Below, piece after piece: positions 52,330-60,616 of a stretch of DNA of 64,000 nt; the stretch's first letter is position 1; the number at the start of each line of letters is the position of its first letter. The notes beneath the pieces were generated by a model. The model had not been told where the DNA came from. It saw nothing but the letters and a program-made list of their open reading frames with translations, and did not search any database. A program made the position numbers and the translations under genes. Origin of the DNA: JAZDGX01 sp964482205 (GTDB lineage: Bacteria > Eisenbacteria > RBG-16-71-46 > CAIMUX01 > WJJG01); assembly GCA_964482205.1 (NCBI GenBank), contig CAYZWI010000013.1, positions 1-64,000 of the forward strand, written 5' to 3'.

Positions 52330-54048
52330 ATGCGCGATCATCTCCGTTCTCTCGTCCTCAGCGCTCTTCTTCTGGCCGCTCTCCTGGCGACTGCTTCCGC
52401 CCAGCAGGCGGCCGTGCGCGAAGTCCCGCTGCCTTCGCTTGCAGAGATGGGGCCGGATGTTCCCTGGCCGGCAACCGGAGAACGAATGGCGCCGCCCGAC
52501 AATCCTCAAGTGGGAGACTCGTGGCTCTGGTGGCTCTTCCTGCACTCGCCCATGCCTCCCCACTTCGAGCAGCGCACGTGCACCGTGCGCGGCCGCTCCG
52601 ATCGCGCCTATGTCGTGGTCGAGAATTCGCAGTGGAATGTCACGATCGATCAGGCGGATGTGGACCTGATCCTGGAACGCTGGGAGCATTCCAGCATCGG
52701 CGCCTATCCCGATCGTGGGATCTATGAGATCGATTCCACCGCGTTCGGCGTGCCGCCCGACGAACTGGACGACGACCGCCGGATCTACCTCGTCTGGTTC
52801 GACATCAGAGTCGGCGACGGAAACTTCTTCTATTTCGACGAGCTTCCCGAGGGCGCGGTGCCCGGCATGCACAGCAACGAGTGCGAGGCGCTCTATCTCA
52901 ACACCACCAGCCAGGGAGGGCCGAGCGGCGAGTACATGCTCTCGGTGATGGCCCACGAGCTCGAGCACATGATCCACTGGAAGTACGACAGCGACGAGGT
53001 GTCGTGGGTGACCGAAGGTTTGGGCGAGCTGGCCATGTGGTTGTACGGCAGGCCGGATGTCATTTCGGAGTTCAATACGGCGCCCGACAATTCGCTGACC
53101 AACTGGGGAGGCGCGTGGGCGGATTACATCCAGACCTATCTGTGGTCGCTGTACTTCTACGAGCGCTGCGGCGGCGCGCCCACCACCTATGCCTTGGTTC
53201 ACCAGCCTCTGAATACGATCGCAGGATACGAGGCGGTCTTGGATGCCTTCGGGTACACGGTGAACTTCGCGGATGTCTTCGCCGACTGGGTAGTCGCGAA
53301 TTTCCTGGATGATGTCACCATTGCGGACGGCCGCTTCGGATACGCAGGGGACGATCTGCCGGCCTTCACCGTGGCGGGAACCTTCAGCGCCTATCCCGTC
53401 GCGCCCGTGACCCCCAATGTGCAATTCTGGGCGGCCGACTACTATCGCTTCCAGAATCTGCAGGACCTTCATAGTCTGCGGATCACCTTCGACGGCACGG
53501 ACACCAACCGCTTCGCCGTGTGGGCGCTCACTCTGCGCACGGGTTTCCCCACCGAAGTCGCGCGCATGAGCCTCGACGCTGTTCAGGCCGGAACGATCGA
53601 TGTGCCGCATCTGAATGATGCGGCCGATCGCGTCATCCTCGTCGTCGCGAGCATTTCGAGCAGCGGCGGGCAGAGCTATGTCTTCAGCGCGGACGCGAGC
53701 CCCGCGGATGTCGCCGAAAGGACCGCGGGCGCGGAAGGTCTGCGCCTGGTCTCCTCGCCCAATCCCGCCTGCAAGACGGCAACCTTCCTTCTCGACTGGA
53801 GCCGCATTCCCGGTGCGATTGGGCAGCAAGCGCGCGGCGCAGGTACGGAAGACGCGCTCCTCGACCTCTTCGATGCGCAGGGCCGTCTGGTGCGGCGCCT
53901 CGGCGCACCTGCATCCGGAAAAGCGACGGCGACGATCGTGTGGGATGGCCTCGACGCGGACGGCGCCCCGGCCGCGCCCGGCATCTACTATGCCCGCGGC
54001 GCGGCGGCGGGAGCGCGCGCGACCACGCGCATCCTGCGCCTGCCGTAA
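52330..54048 (+). CDS. Secreted zinc metallopeptidase with FlgD-like anchor
   Basis: This 572-residue protein has a signal peptide (about 1-25, ending TASAQ). The catalytic region contains SVMAHELEHMIHWKYD near residue 215, an H-E-x-x-H zinc motif, followed by VSWVTEGLGELAMWLYG, in which the Glu of TEG is the likely third ligand. That arrangement fits the M30 (hyicolysin) or M6-like clan. A beta domain follows (about 365-465), then a FlgD-like anchor with VSSPNPACKTATFLL, FDAQGRLVRRL, IVWDGLDADGAP and GIYYARGAA. It probably works with the C10 peptidase just upstream in extracellular protein degradation, as a separate transcript. Confidence 0.83.
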   Translation: MRDHLRSLVLSALLLAALLATASAQQAAVREVPLPSLAEMGPDVPWPATGERMAPPDNPQVGDSWLWWLFLHSPMPPHFEQRTCTVRGRSDRAYVVVENSQWNVTIDQADVDLILERWEHSSIGAYPDRGIYEIDSTAFGVPPDELDDDRRIYLVWFDIRVGDGNFFYFDELPEGAVPGMHSNECEALYLNTTSQGGPSGEYMLSVMAHELEHMIHWKYDSDEVSWVTEGLGELAMWLYGRPDVISEFNTAPDNSLTNWGGAWADYIQTYLWSLYFYERCGGAPTTYALVHQPLNTIAGYEAVLDAFGYTVNFADVFADWVVANFLDDVTIADGRFGYAGDDLPAFTVAGTFSAYPVAPVTPNVQFWAADYYRFQNLQDLHSLRITFDGTDTNRFAVWALTLRTGFPTEVARMSLDAVQAGTIDVPHLNDAADRVILVVASISSSGGQSYVFSADASPADVAERTAGAEGLRLVSSPNPACKTATFLLDWSRIPGAIGQQARGAGTEDALLDLFDAQGRLVRRLGAPASGKATATIVWDGLDADGAPAAPGIYYARGAAAGARATTRILRLP

Positions 54049-54237
54049 GTGGACCGTTGGCAGTGGCGGCTGTTGGCTGGAGCCGATGTCGTGTCGCCAC
54101 TTGGAAGAGCGCTTCGCCTCGCGTATCATCACCGGCGCGATTTCCCGGGTTGCGCCGCCAAGACGGCGGCGCATGTCCCGTCCTGCACGAACGGAGATGC
54201 CCGCCTTTCGCGGCGGCCATAACATGGGAGAGAATCG

Positions 54238-55782
54238 ATGCAGTCTGATCGCTTCGCCGTTGCGCGAAACATCTTGATCTTCGCTTGTGTTTGCGCCGCC
54301 GGCTGGTTGTCTTCGGCGAGCGCGGCCATGGACGCCGGGCAAGCGCCCGAGCTTCCCGACGCCTCCTTGATCATGCGCTTCGTCCGGCAGACTTCGATGG
54401 GCTACGCGGCGTTGGAGGCGGACAGCGCGCAGGTGGCGCTGCAGCGATTCGAGGAATTGGCGAGCCTCGTTCCCGAGAGTCCGCGCGCCCAGTACAACCT
54501 CGCCTGCGCCCAGGCGCGCCTCGGCCAGCTCGACGAGGCCCGCGCGGCGTTCGAGCGCGCGATCGATCTCGGGTACGCCGAGATCGAGGAAGCGGAGGAA
54601 GATCCCGACATCGCGCCCCTGCGCGCGCAGAAGTATTGGCCCGATCTTCTCGCGCGGATGCGCGGGAATCTCGAGAGCATGCGCTCCGCGCTCGCCGCCC
54701 AGCTCGCGCATCCCGCGGCCCAGGACGGTCCCGTCTTCACCGATCTCGATTCGCTCAACGCGCACTTCGGGGAAATGGAACGCCGCACGGGAGGGGCCGC
54801 GCGAATCTACGGCCGCCCCGACGTCTCCCGCATGCAGCTCGACATCTTGATGCGCAAGCTCGCGGCGCTCGATCGAATGCTGGCGAAAACGACCGACGAT
54901 TCGCTCGCGCTGCCCATCCGCCTCGAAATCCTGCGGACGCGCGCGGGCTTTGCGGATCTCGAGGAACGCCCGTGGACGGTGGGACGGGAGAGCGCGCTCG
55001 CGACGGCGCAGGACTTCCTCGCCCGCTATCCGCAGAGCGAGGAGGCCACGGTGGCCGCGCTGTGGATCGCCCGCGCCAAATGGTATGGAAAGATGCGCGC
55101 GAAGATCGAGGAGACGCCCAAGCAGGATTGCGAAACGGCCATCACGGAGCTGCGTTCGGTCGCCTCCTCCTATCCGCAAACGCCGGGCGGATGCCAGGCG
55201 CTCGCGGAGGCGATCCAGATCACCGCCGAAAGCAGCGCGCGTGACATGGACCGCGTGCGCCCGCTGTTCGAGGAGCTGGAAGCAGGGTGCAAGCTCGACC
55301 GCAATCTTCTCGGAGATCTCTATTACTCGATGAACGAGTATCGCCTGCAAGTGCACGGCGTGCCCGATTTCTCCGCCACCGACATCGACGGCCGCGAGTG
55401 GAAGCTCTCGGAGCTCAGAGGCAAGCCGGTGTTGCTCGATTTCTGGGCTACCTGGTGCGGTCCCTGCGTCGCCGAACTGCCGGCCGTCGTCCGGATGCGC
55501 AAGCAATATCCCGAATCGAAGCTCACGATCCTCGGCATTTCGCTCGACCGCGGCGACCGGTTGACGGTGGACGCCTTTCGCGCGTGGATGGCGAAGAAGG
55601 GCATGGACTGGCCGCAGATCTTTGGTGGGGAAGGCTGGCAGGCGGCCTTGCCGAAGCTCTATCAAGTTTCCTCGATCCCCTTCCCGGTGCTCCTCGGTGC
55701 GGACGGGTCCGTGGTGGCCGCGGGCGAAGGCGCGCGCGGAAAGAAGCTGGAACAAAAGCTGGCGGAATTGTTGGGAAGCTGA
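54238..55782 (+). CDS. Exported TPR protein with C-terminal TlpA-like thioredoxin domain
   Basis: In this 514-residue protein a hydrophobic N-terminus (ILIFACVCAAGWLSSASA) directs export. TPR-like helices lie at about 60-120 (ARYNLACAQARLGQLDEARAAF-type repeat) and a helical region extends to about 370. The last 140 residues are a TlpA/AhpC-type thioredoxin: PDFSATDIDGREWKLSELRG, VLLDFWATWCGPCVAELP with the WCGPC redox pair near residue 405, and SIPFPVLLGADG with the cis-Pro. It should reduce or isomerise disulphides outside the cytoplasm, useful for the many Cys-rich exported proteins here. ATG 54238 is preceded by GGGAGAATCG. Confidence 0.88.
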   Translation: MQSDRFAVARNILIFACVCAAGWLSSASAAMDAGQAPELPDASLIMRFVRQTSMGYAALEADSAQVALQRFEELASLVPESPRAQYNLACAQARLGQLDEARAAFERAIDLGYAEIEEAEEDPDIAPLRAQKYWPDLLARMRGNLESMRSALAAQLAHPAAQDGPVFTDLDSLNAHFGEMERRTGGAARIYGRPDVSRMQLDILMRKLAALDRMLAKTTDDSLALPIRLEILRTRAGFADLEERPWTVGRESALATAQDFLARYPQSEEATVAALWIARAKWYGKMRAKIEETPKQDCETAITELRSVASSYPQTPGGCQALAEAIQITAESSARDMDRVRPLFEELEAGCKLDRNLLGDLYYSMNEYRLQVHGVPDFSATDIDGREWKLSELRGKPVLLDFWATWCGPCVAELPAVVRMRKQYPESKLTILGISLDRGDRLTVDAFRAWMAKKGMDWPQIFGGEGWQAALPKLYQVSSIPFPVLLGADGSVVAAGEGARGKKLEQKLAELLGS

Positions 55783-55864
55783 GATGGCACGGACGCCTCG
55801 GGCGTCATCGCGGACGCATGCGTGGCGACACCGGCAGGGATTCGACAAATCAGGAGTGTGATCG

Positions 55865-57004
55865 ATGAGCGGATGGCATTCGAAAGACATCGGAGACGCG
55901 GTCACCGCGCAAGCGGCGCTGGCGGAGATTCGAGAGGCGTTCGAGCGCGCTTACGGCGACGCCCCCCCTGCGGACAAGGCCCTCTTCACCCGGCATCTCA
56001 ACCCGGGGGGCGTGCATTGCAGGGTCGTCGTCTACTTCCCTCCTTCGCTGGAGGAAATCGGCCGCCGATTCCATGCGGAGCCTTGTCCGCCGCCTGCGCG
56101 CGAAGGCTTGGACCTGCTCGTCGGAGATCCGCGCGCGCGCGAATCGCTCTTCGAAGCGCGGCCGCACGACGACCGGCGCAAGTCGGTGTCGGAGGATTAC
56201 GCGCGAGCCGTTGAGGGACCGGGTCCTTGCAGCTGCTGCTCGCCGGCACCCAAGGGAATCGTCGCCCGGCTCGCCGATTACAGCGATGAAGAGCTTGCCG
56301 CCTTGCCGCCCGAAGCGGTGGTGAACTCCTTTGGCTGCGGCAATCCCCTCGCCTTCTCCGAGGTCCGGCCGGGGGATGCGATCCTCGATCTCGGTTCGGG
56401 CGCGGGCATCGATCTCTTGCTGGCGGCGAAGAAGGCGGGGCCGGCCGGCAAGGTGATCGGCATCGACATGACCGACGCGATGATCGCGAAAGCGCGCGAG
56501 AACATCGACGCGGCCGGCTTGACGAATGTCGAAGTTCGCAAGGGGATCATCGAGGATCTGCCGGTCGAGGATGGAACGATCGACTGGGTGATCTCGAACT
56601 GCGTGATCAACCTCTCGCCGGAAAAGCCGCGCGTCTTTGCGGAAATCGCCCGCGTGCTCAAGCCGGGCGGGCGGATGCTGGTTTCCGACATCGTCGCCGA
56701 AGACCTACCGGCCGAGATCTTGGGCAACCAGCGGCTCTACTCTTCTTGCCTCGCGGGAGCGATCGGCGAGCAGGCGTATCTCGAAGGCTTGCGCAAGGCC
56801 GGCATGGTGGATGTGGAAGTTCGCGACCGGCTCATCTACGGCGTCGCGGAGCTGGAAGCGTTCATCGGCTCGGAATTGCAGGAGGGAGAATCGGATTGCA
56901 GCTGCGGCGCGAGAGATGATCTGGCGAAGGGCTGGGCCCCGCGGCTGCAAGGCCGGGTCGCCAGCGTGAAGGTGTTCGCGCGCAAGCCGGGGGGATCCGA
57001 TTAG
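55865..57004 (+). CDS. arsM: Arsenite S-adenosylmethionine methyltransferase
   Basis: This 379-residue cytosolic enzyme methylates As(III) using SAM. The Rossmann methyltransferase motifs are ILDLGSGAGIDLLLAAKKAG (motif I) and VIGIDMTDAMIAKARENI. The arsenic-binding cysteines of ArsM are present: Cys in SFGCGNPLAFSEV, in ISNCVINLSPEKP and in RLYSSCLAGAIGE. An extra N-terminal domain of about 115 residues contains HCRVVVYFPPSLEEIGRRF and a CSCCSP cluster, and the C-terminus has CSCGA, perhaps further thiol sites. It stands alone without arsR or arsB in the window. ATG 55865 follows AGGAGTG. Confidence 0.93.
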   Translation: MSGWHSKDIGDAVTAQAALAEIREAFERAYGDAPPADKALFTRHLNPGGVHCRVVVYFPPSLEEIGRRFHAEPCPPPAREGLDLLVGDPRARESLFEARPHDDRRKSVSEDYARAVEGPGPCSCCSPAPKGIVARLADYSDEELAALPPEAVVNSFGCGNPLAFSEVRPGDAILDLGSGAGIDLLLAAKKAGPAGKVIGIDMTDAMIAKARENIDAAGLTNVEVRKGIIEDLPVEDGTIDWVISNCVINLSPEKPRVFAEIARVLKPGGRMLVSDIVAEDLPAEILGNQRLYSSCLAGAIGEQAYLEGLRKAGMVDVEVRDRLIYGVAELEAFIGSELQEGESDCSCGARDDLAKGWAPRLQGRVASVKVFARKPGGSD

Positions 57005-57031
57005 CCCGACCTGGCCCGCGGGCGCAGGCCG

Positions 57032-58498
57032 TCACGCATTCCCGTTGCAGCTGCCGTTGCCATTCCCATTGCCGTTGCCGGGCGGGACGCAGTAATCGCC
57101 GTCGAAACAAGCGGTGCAGAGCTGGCACTTCTCCAACCCCGTCGATTTCACGAGCCCTTCCAGCGAGAGATGCGCGAGCGAAGTCGGCCGTCCGATCACT
57201 TCGCGCACTTCCTCCGTGGATCGCGTCGCCGCGGCCAGCGTCGCGCGCTTCTTGGTCTCGATGCCGTAGAAGCAGGGGTGGCGATACGGCGGCGACGCGA
57301 TGCGCGTGTGGATGCGGCGGGCCCCCACGCTCCACAGGGAGCCGTTCACCACCCGCGTCACCAGCCCGCGCACGATCGAATCGTCCACCACGGTGACATC
57401 GTTGTCGCGCACGATGTCCGAGATGCAATTGAACTTGAGCTGCGCGGCGAGCAAGCGCTCCTGCTCGGTGGATTGGATGAACGTGCGCAGCTGCTGGAAG
57501 TCGATGTCGAACGAGGGATTCTCGATGACCGCGGAGACGAAGGGCACTTTCGCTTCGCGCGCATAGCCCATCGCGGCCGGAATCCCGCTCTTGGGAATGG
57601 GCGAAACGAGTCGGCAATCGGCGGGATGTTCTTGGAAGAGCCGCGCGCCCGCATTCATGCGATAGCTCTGAAACGACTTCCCCTGGAAGACGCTGTCGGG
57701 GCGCGAGAAGTAGACGATCTCGAAGAGGCAGAAGGCTTCCCGCCCCGCCGGTCGAACCTGAAAGGTCTCCACCCCGCGCGGACCGACCGCGACCACTTCG
57801 CCCGCGCCCACCATGCGCGACTCGATCTTCGCCGACGGGCCGAACAGAGGCATCGCAGCCGAGAAGGCGGCCGTTTCGGAGGCGAAGAGATAGTAACGTC
57901 CGGTCTGATCCTCGACCGTCGCGAAGAAGAGCGGCCGGATGCCGTGCGGATCGCGGAAGGCGAAGAGCCGGTCGTCGAATTCGGCCAGCACGAGCGAGGA
58001 GAAGGCGCCGTGCACATGGTCCATCACCTGCCCGATCGCATCGATCACATCCCGATTGCGGAGCGTGACCTGATAGTTGATCGAGGCGGCGATGAGCTCG
58101 GCGTCGTTCTCGGTGTAGGTGCGGATGTTGTGCTGATCGAGGAAGTGCCGCTGCTCCGACATGTTGACGACGTCGCCGTTCGAGACGATCGCGATCTTGC
58201 CGTGAATGCTTTGCGCGTAGTGCGGCTGCGCGTTTCGCCGCGAAGGCACGCCCTGGGTTGCGTACCGCACATGAGCGATCCAGGCATCGCCGTGGAGATC
58301 GTCGAATTCCGCGCCCTGGAAGACCTCGCGGATCTTGCCTCTGCCCTTCTCGACTTCCACCAGTCCCCGGCCGGGCCCGGTGATCTGCAGGCACGCGAGA
58401 CCGCAGGCATCCTGCCCGCGGTGCTGCTCGGCCCAGATGCCCGTCTTCGTGATCTGCTTGCCGTTGGGATGCCCGAAGGCCCCGAATACTCCGCACAT
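57032..58498 (-). CDS. purF: Amidophosphoribosyltransferase
   Basis: This 488-residue enzyme catalyses the first step of purine synthesis (PRPP plus glutamine to phosphoribosylamine). The start MCGVFGAFG puts the glutaminase nucleophile at Cys2, with no propeptide. The glutaminase half has AHVRYATQGVPS and SNGDVVN; the PRTase half has the PRPP loop TVVDDSIVRG near residue 355 with the conserved DD. The C-terminal CQLCTACFDGDYC cysteines suit the [4Fe-4S] cluster of the Bacillus-type enzyme. The last 14 residues are a Gly-Asn repeat (PGNGNGNGNGSCNGNA) encoded by a hexanucleotide-like repeat, which is unusual for PurF. Confidence 0.95.
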   Translation of the reverse strand: MCGVFGAFGHPNGKQITKTGIWAEQHRGQDACGLACLQITGPGRGLVEVEKGRGKIREVFQGAEFDDLHGDAWIAHVRYATQGVPSRRNAQPHYAQSIHGKIAIVSNGDVVNMSEQRHFLDQHNIRTYTENDAELIAASINYQVTLRNRDVIDAIGQVMDHVHGAFSSLVLAEFDDRLFAFRDPHGIRPLFFATVEDQTGRYYLFASETAAFSAAMPLFGPSAKIESRMVGAGEVVAVGPRGVETFQVRPAGREAFCLFEIVYFSRPDSVFQGKSFQSYRMNAGARLFQEHPADCRLVSPIPKSGIPAAMGYAREAKVPFVSAVIENPSFDIDFQQLRTFIQSTEQERLLAAQLKFNCISDIVRDNDVTVVDDSIVRGLVTRVVNGSLWSVGARRIHTRIASPPYRHPCFYGIETKKRATLAAATRSTEEVREVIGRPTSLAHLSLEGLVKSTGLEKCQLCTACFDGDYCVPPGNGNGNGNGSCNGNA

Positions 58499-58513
58499 CT
58501 TTGCCTCGAAGCG

Positions 58514-58897
58514 CTACTTGTTCCCGGCGGATTCCTGGCCGTGCTCGGTAGTGTTGAAGGTGTAGGAAGCGACCCTGCCCTGGTCGTCGAAGCGCAGCAC
58601 CAGATCCTGCGTGCTCGCCTGCCCGAAGAGCCGGTAGCGATATTTGCCGTAGGTCCAGGTGCGGCGGCCGTCCTCGATGCCGACCCGCCACGGCTCGCCG
58701 AACATCCGCAGGATCTCGTCCTGGGTGGTTTCGTTCAGGCGAATGTGGTCCACCTGGTTGACGGGGAAATCGCGACCGACCGTGGCGCACCCGGACGGCA
58801 TCGAGAGGATCAGCGCCGCGCCCAACAGACACGCGCTAAGAGCGACGAGGCTTCCGGCGTGGAAAGCCCGGACGGCGGGAAACGGCGGAATGCGCAT
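58514..58897 (-). CDS. Small lipoprotein, SmpA/BamE-like
   Basis: This 127-residue protein starts at ATG 58897 with a perfect AAGGAGGT upstream. A hydrophobic signal ends in a lipobox-like MPSGC (Cys near 37). The mature part has IRLNETTQDEILRMFGEPW, TWTYGKYRYRLFG and LVLRFDDQGRVASYTF, the alpha-alpha-beta-beta-beta layout of SmpA/OmlA (BamE) and related small outer-membrane lipoproteins. It may assist outer-membrane protein assembly. It lies 15 bases upstream of purF on the same strand, which is probably incidental co-transcription. Confidence 0.75.
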   Translation of the reverse strand: MRIPPFPAVRAFHAGSLVALSACLLGAALILSMPSGCATVGRDFPVNQVDHIRLNETTQDEILRMFGEPWRVGIEDGRRTWTYGKYRYRLFGQASTQDLVLRFDDQGRVASYTFNTTEHGQESAGNK

Positions 58898-59206
58898 GGA
58901 ACCTCCTTGCATTCGCGGGAGACGACCGGCCGCGCCGCCGACGAGAAAACGCGCGAGCACGACTGGTAACGGCATCGCAGGCCAGGCACAAGGGAAAAAC
59001 CCGGGCGGCTTTTCAAAAGGTCCCCGAAGCCCGCGCCCGGTTTCAGGCCGGAGGGCGGAATCGACCGGGAAGCGGCATGATCCGCGACCGGCCCACGCGG
59101 GGCTTCCCCAGTGGATTCCCTGCACGAGCTCAGGCCGAGGGTACTCCGGCTTTGCAGAGCCGGCGGCCGAGAACCGGTGACGAACCCAGGCAGTGGGAGC
59201 GATGCG
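58898..59206. other. Intergenic stretch without a recognisable gene
   Basis: No reading frame in these 309 bases shows family character. It contains the upstream region of the small lipoprotein (minus strand) and leads into the LigD remnant. Confidence 0.5.
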
Positions 59207-59290
59207 ATGAAGCCGAGCAAGGAACCTCTCGCCTCGTACCGCGGCAAGCGGCATTTCGAGAAGACGCCCGAGCCGCACGGCGAGCGCGGC
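59207..59290 (+). pseudogene. Remnant of the N-terminus of a LigD-type 3'-phosphoesterase domain
   Basis: After a plausible ribosome site (GGGAGCG), the frame reads MKPSKEPLASYRGKRHFEKT then PEPHGE, matching the L-x-x-Y-x-x-K-R-x-F-x-x-T-x-E-P-x-G start of the phosphoesterase domain of bacterial NHEJ ligase D and related free-standing proteins. Similarity ends there; the expected F-V-x-Q-x-H-x-A-x-x-x-H-Y-D-x-R core is absent and the convergent glycosyltransferase stop is at 59383. Confidence 0.5.
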
Positions 59291-59382
59291 GCCGCGCGCG
59301 CGCACGCCGGCCGACTCGCCCAAGAAACGGGCGAAGACATCCGCCTCAAGATCCTGAGGTGTCGTCCTCGTAGGCGGATGGC

Positions 59383-60513
59383 TCAACCCTGCAACGATTG
59401 CAGGATGACCGCTTGGGTCTCCGCGACCACGCGCTCGATCGAGAAGCACTCGAGAATCCGTTGGCGCGCGGCTTTGCCGGCCGCGCGCCGTTTCGTCTCA
59501 TCGGACGAGTACTCGATCATCGCGCGGGCGAGAGCGGCGGGATCGGCGGGCGGCACGAGTTGCCCGTCGACGCCGTCGCGCACGAGCTCGTGCAAGGCGC
59601 CCACGCGCGTCGCGACCACGGGAATCTCGAGCGCCATCGCCTCCATTTGCGAAAGCGGCAGCGTTTCCACGCGCGGATAGGAGGCGAGCACGGAGAGATC
59701 GAGCACGGGAAGAATGCGCGCGACATCCTGGCGCAGCCCGAGAAAGCGCACCGCTTCGGTCAAGCCCAGGGACCGCGACAGCGACTCGAGCTCCGCCCGC
59801 CGGATGCCATCTCCCATGCTCAAGAACAGCGCCTGCGGAAATTCGCGCAGCACCATGGCCGCCGCGTGGAGAAAATGCTCGTGGCCTTTCTCCGGCCGCA
59901 GCATGGCGAGAATGCCGATCACCGGAGCGCGTTCCGGCGCGATCCCGAGCGTCGCGCGCGCCTCCTCTTTGGACGGCAGGCGCGCGGGATCGAGAACGGG
60001 AATTCCGTTTCGAATGACGACGATCTTGCGCGGATCGATGCCTTCCTGTTGAACGAGATACTCTCGTTGGGTCTCGGCGATCGAGAGAAAGCGATGGATC
60101 CCGCCCGCGACCCAGCGCATCGGGCGCGGGATGCTCTCCTTCCCCCATTGTCCGGTCGTGTGCACGGCGACGAGCACCGGGATGTGTCCCGCGAGACGCG
60201 CGGCCAGCGTGCCCACGACCACACCATTGGTGTGATCGAGGCAGTAGAGCAGCCGAATGCCGCGCGCGCGCAGAAGCCGGGCGAGGGAGAGCGGCGCCCA
60301 CGGCGCGGGAGGCTTGCCGGGCGCGAGTTGCGCGTCGTAGGGCAATCCGCCGGAGATGAGCTCCTCGCCGAGCGGCCCGGGCTCGCGCAGGAAGAAGAGC
60401 CGCGGCGCGAATCGCGCGCGGTCCAGGTGCAGAATCAGGTGTTGCAGCTGGCGCTCGGCGCCGCCGGTCACGAGCGTCGATACGAGAAAGCCGATGGGAA
60501 TGGGATCCGCCAT
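59383..60513 (-). CDS. GT4-family glycosyltransferase
   Basis: This 376-residue GT-B enzyme has N-terminal TLVTGGAERQLQHLILHL, a middle IRNGIPVLDP, the nucleotide-sugar region ILAMLRPEKGHEHFLHAA, FLGLRQDVARILPVLDL and the E-x7-E-like motif VETLPLSQMEAMALEIPVVAT. Those are standard for GT4 (glycogen synthase/WbaZ-like) enzymes that transfer a sugar from a nucleotide donor onto glycans or lipids; the donor and acceptor cannot be told. The start may be ATG 60513 (GAGGG 10 bases upstream) or ATG 60522 in the same frame. No other polysaccharide genes are adjacent. Confidence 0.9.
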   Translation of the reverse strand: MADPIPIGFLVSTLVTGGAERQLQHLILHLDRARFAPRLFFLREPGPLGEELISGGLPYDAQLAPGKPPAPWAPLSLARLLRARGIRLLYCLDHTNGVVVGTLAARLAGHIPVLVAVHTTGQWGKESIPRPMRWVAGGIHRFLSIAETQREYLVQQEGIDPRKIVVIRNGIPVLDPARLPSKEEARATLGIAPERAPVIGILAMLRPEKGHEHFLHAAAMVLREFPQALFLSMGDGIRRAELESLSRSLGLTEAVRFLGLRQDVARILPVLDLSVLASYPRVETLPLSQMEAMALEIPVVATRVGALHELVRDGVDGQLVPPADPAALARAMIEYSSDETKRRAAGKAARQRILECFSIERVVAETQAVILQSLQG

Positions 60514-60616
60514 GCGCCGCATGCCCTCATGAATGCGAGAAGCGCGAGAGTATCCGCGGGCGTGCGGAGCGTCAAGGCCGGCGGCCGCGAGAGCGACGAG
60601 AGCCCGGACACGCGCC

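Noticed and set aside
57045..57100. Short direct repeats at the purF 3' end as a CRISPR-like array
   Set aside because: They are 6-base coding repeats for Gly-Asn without spacers or cas genes.
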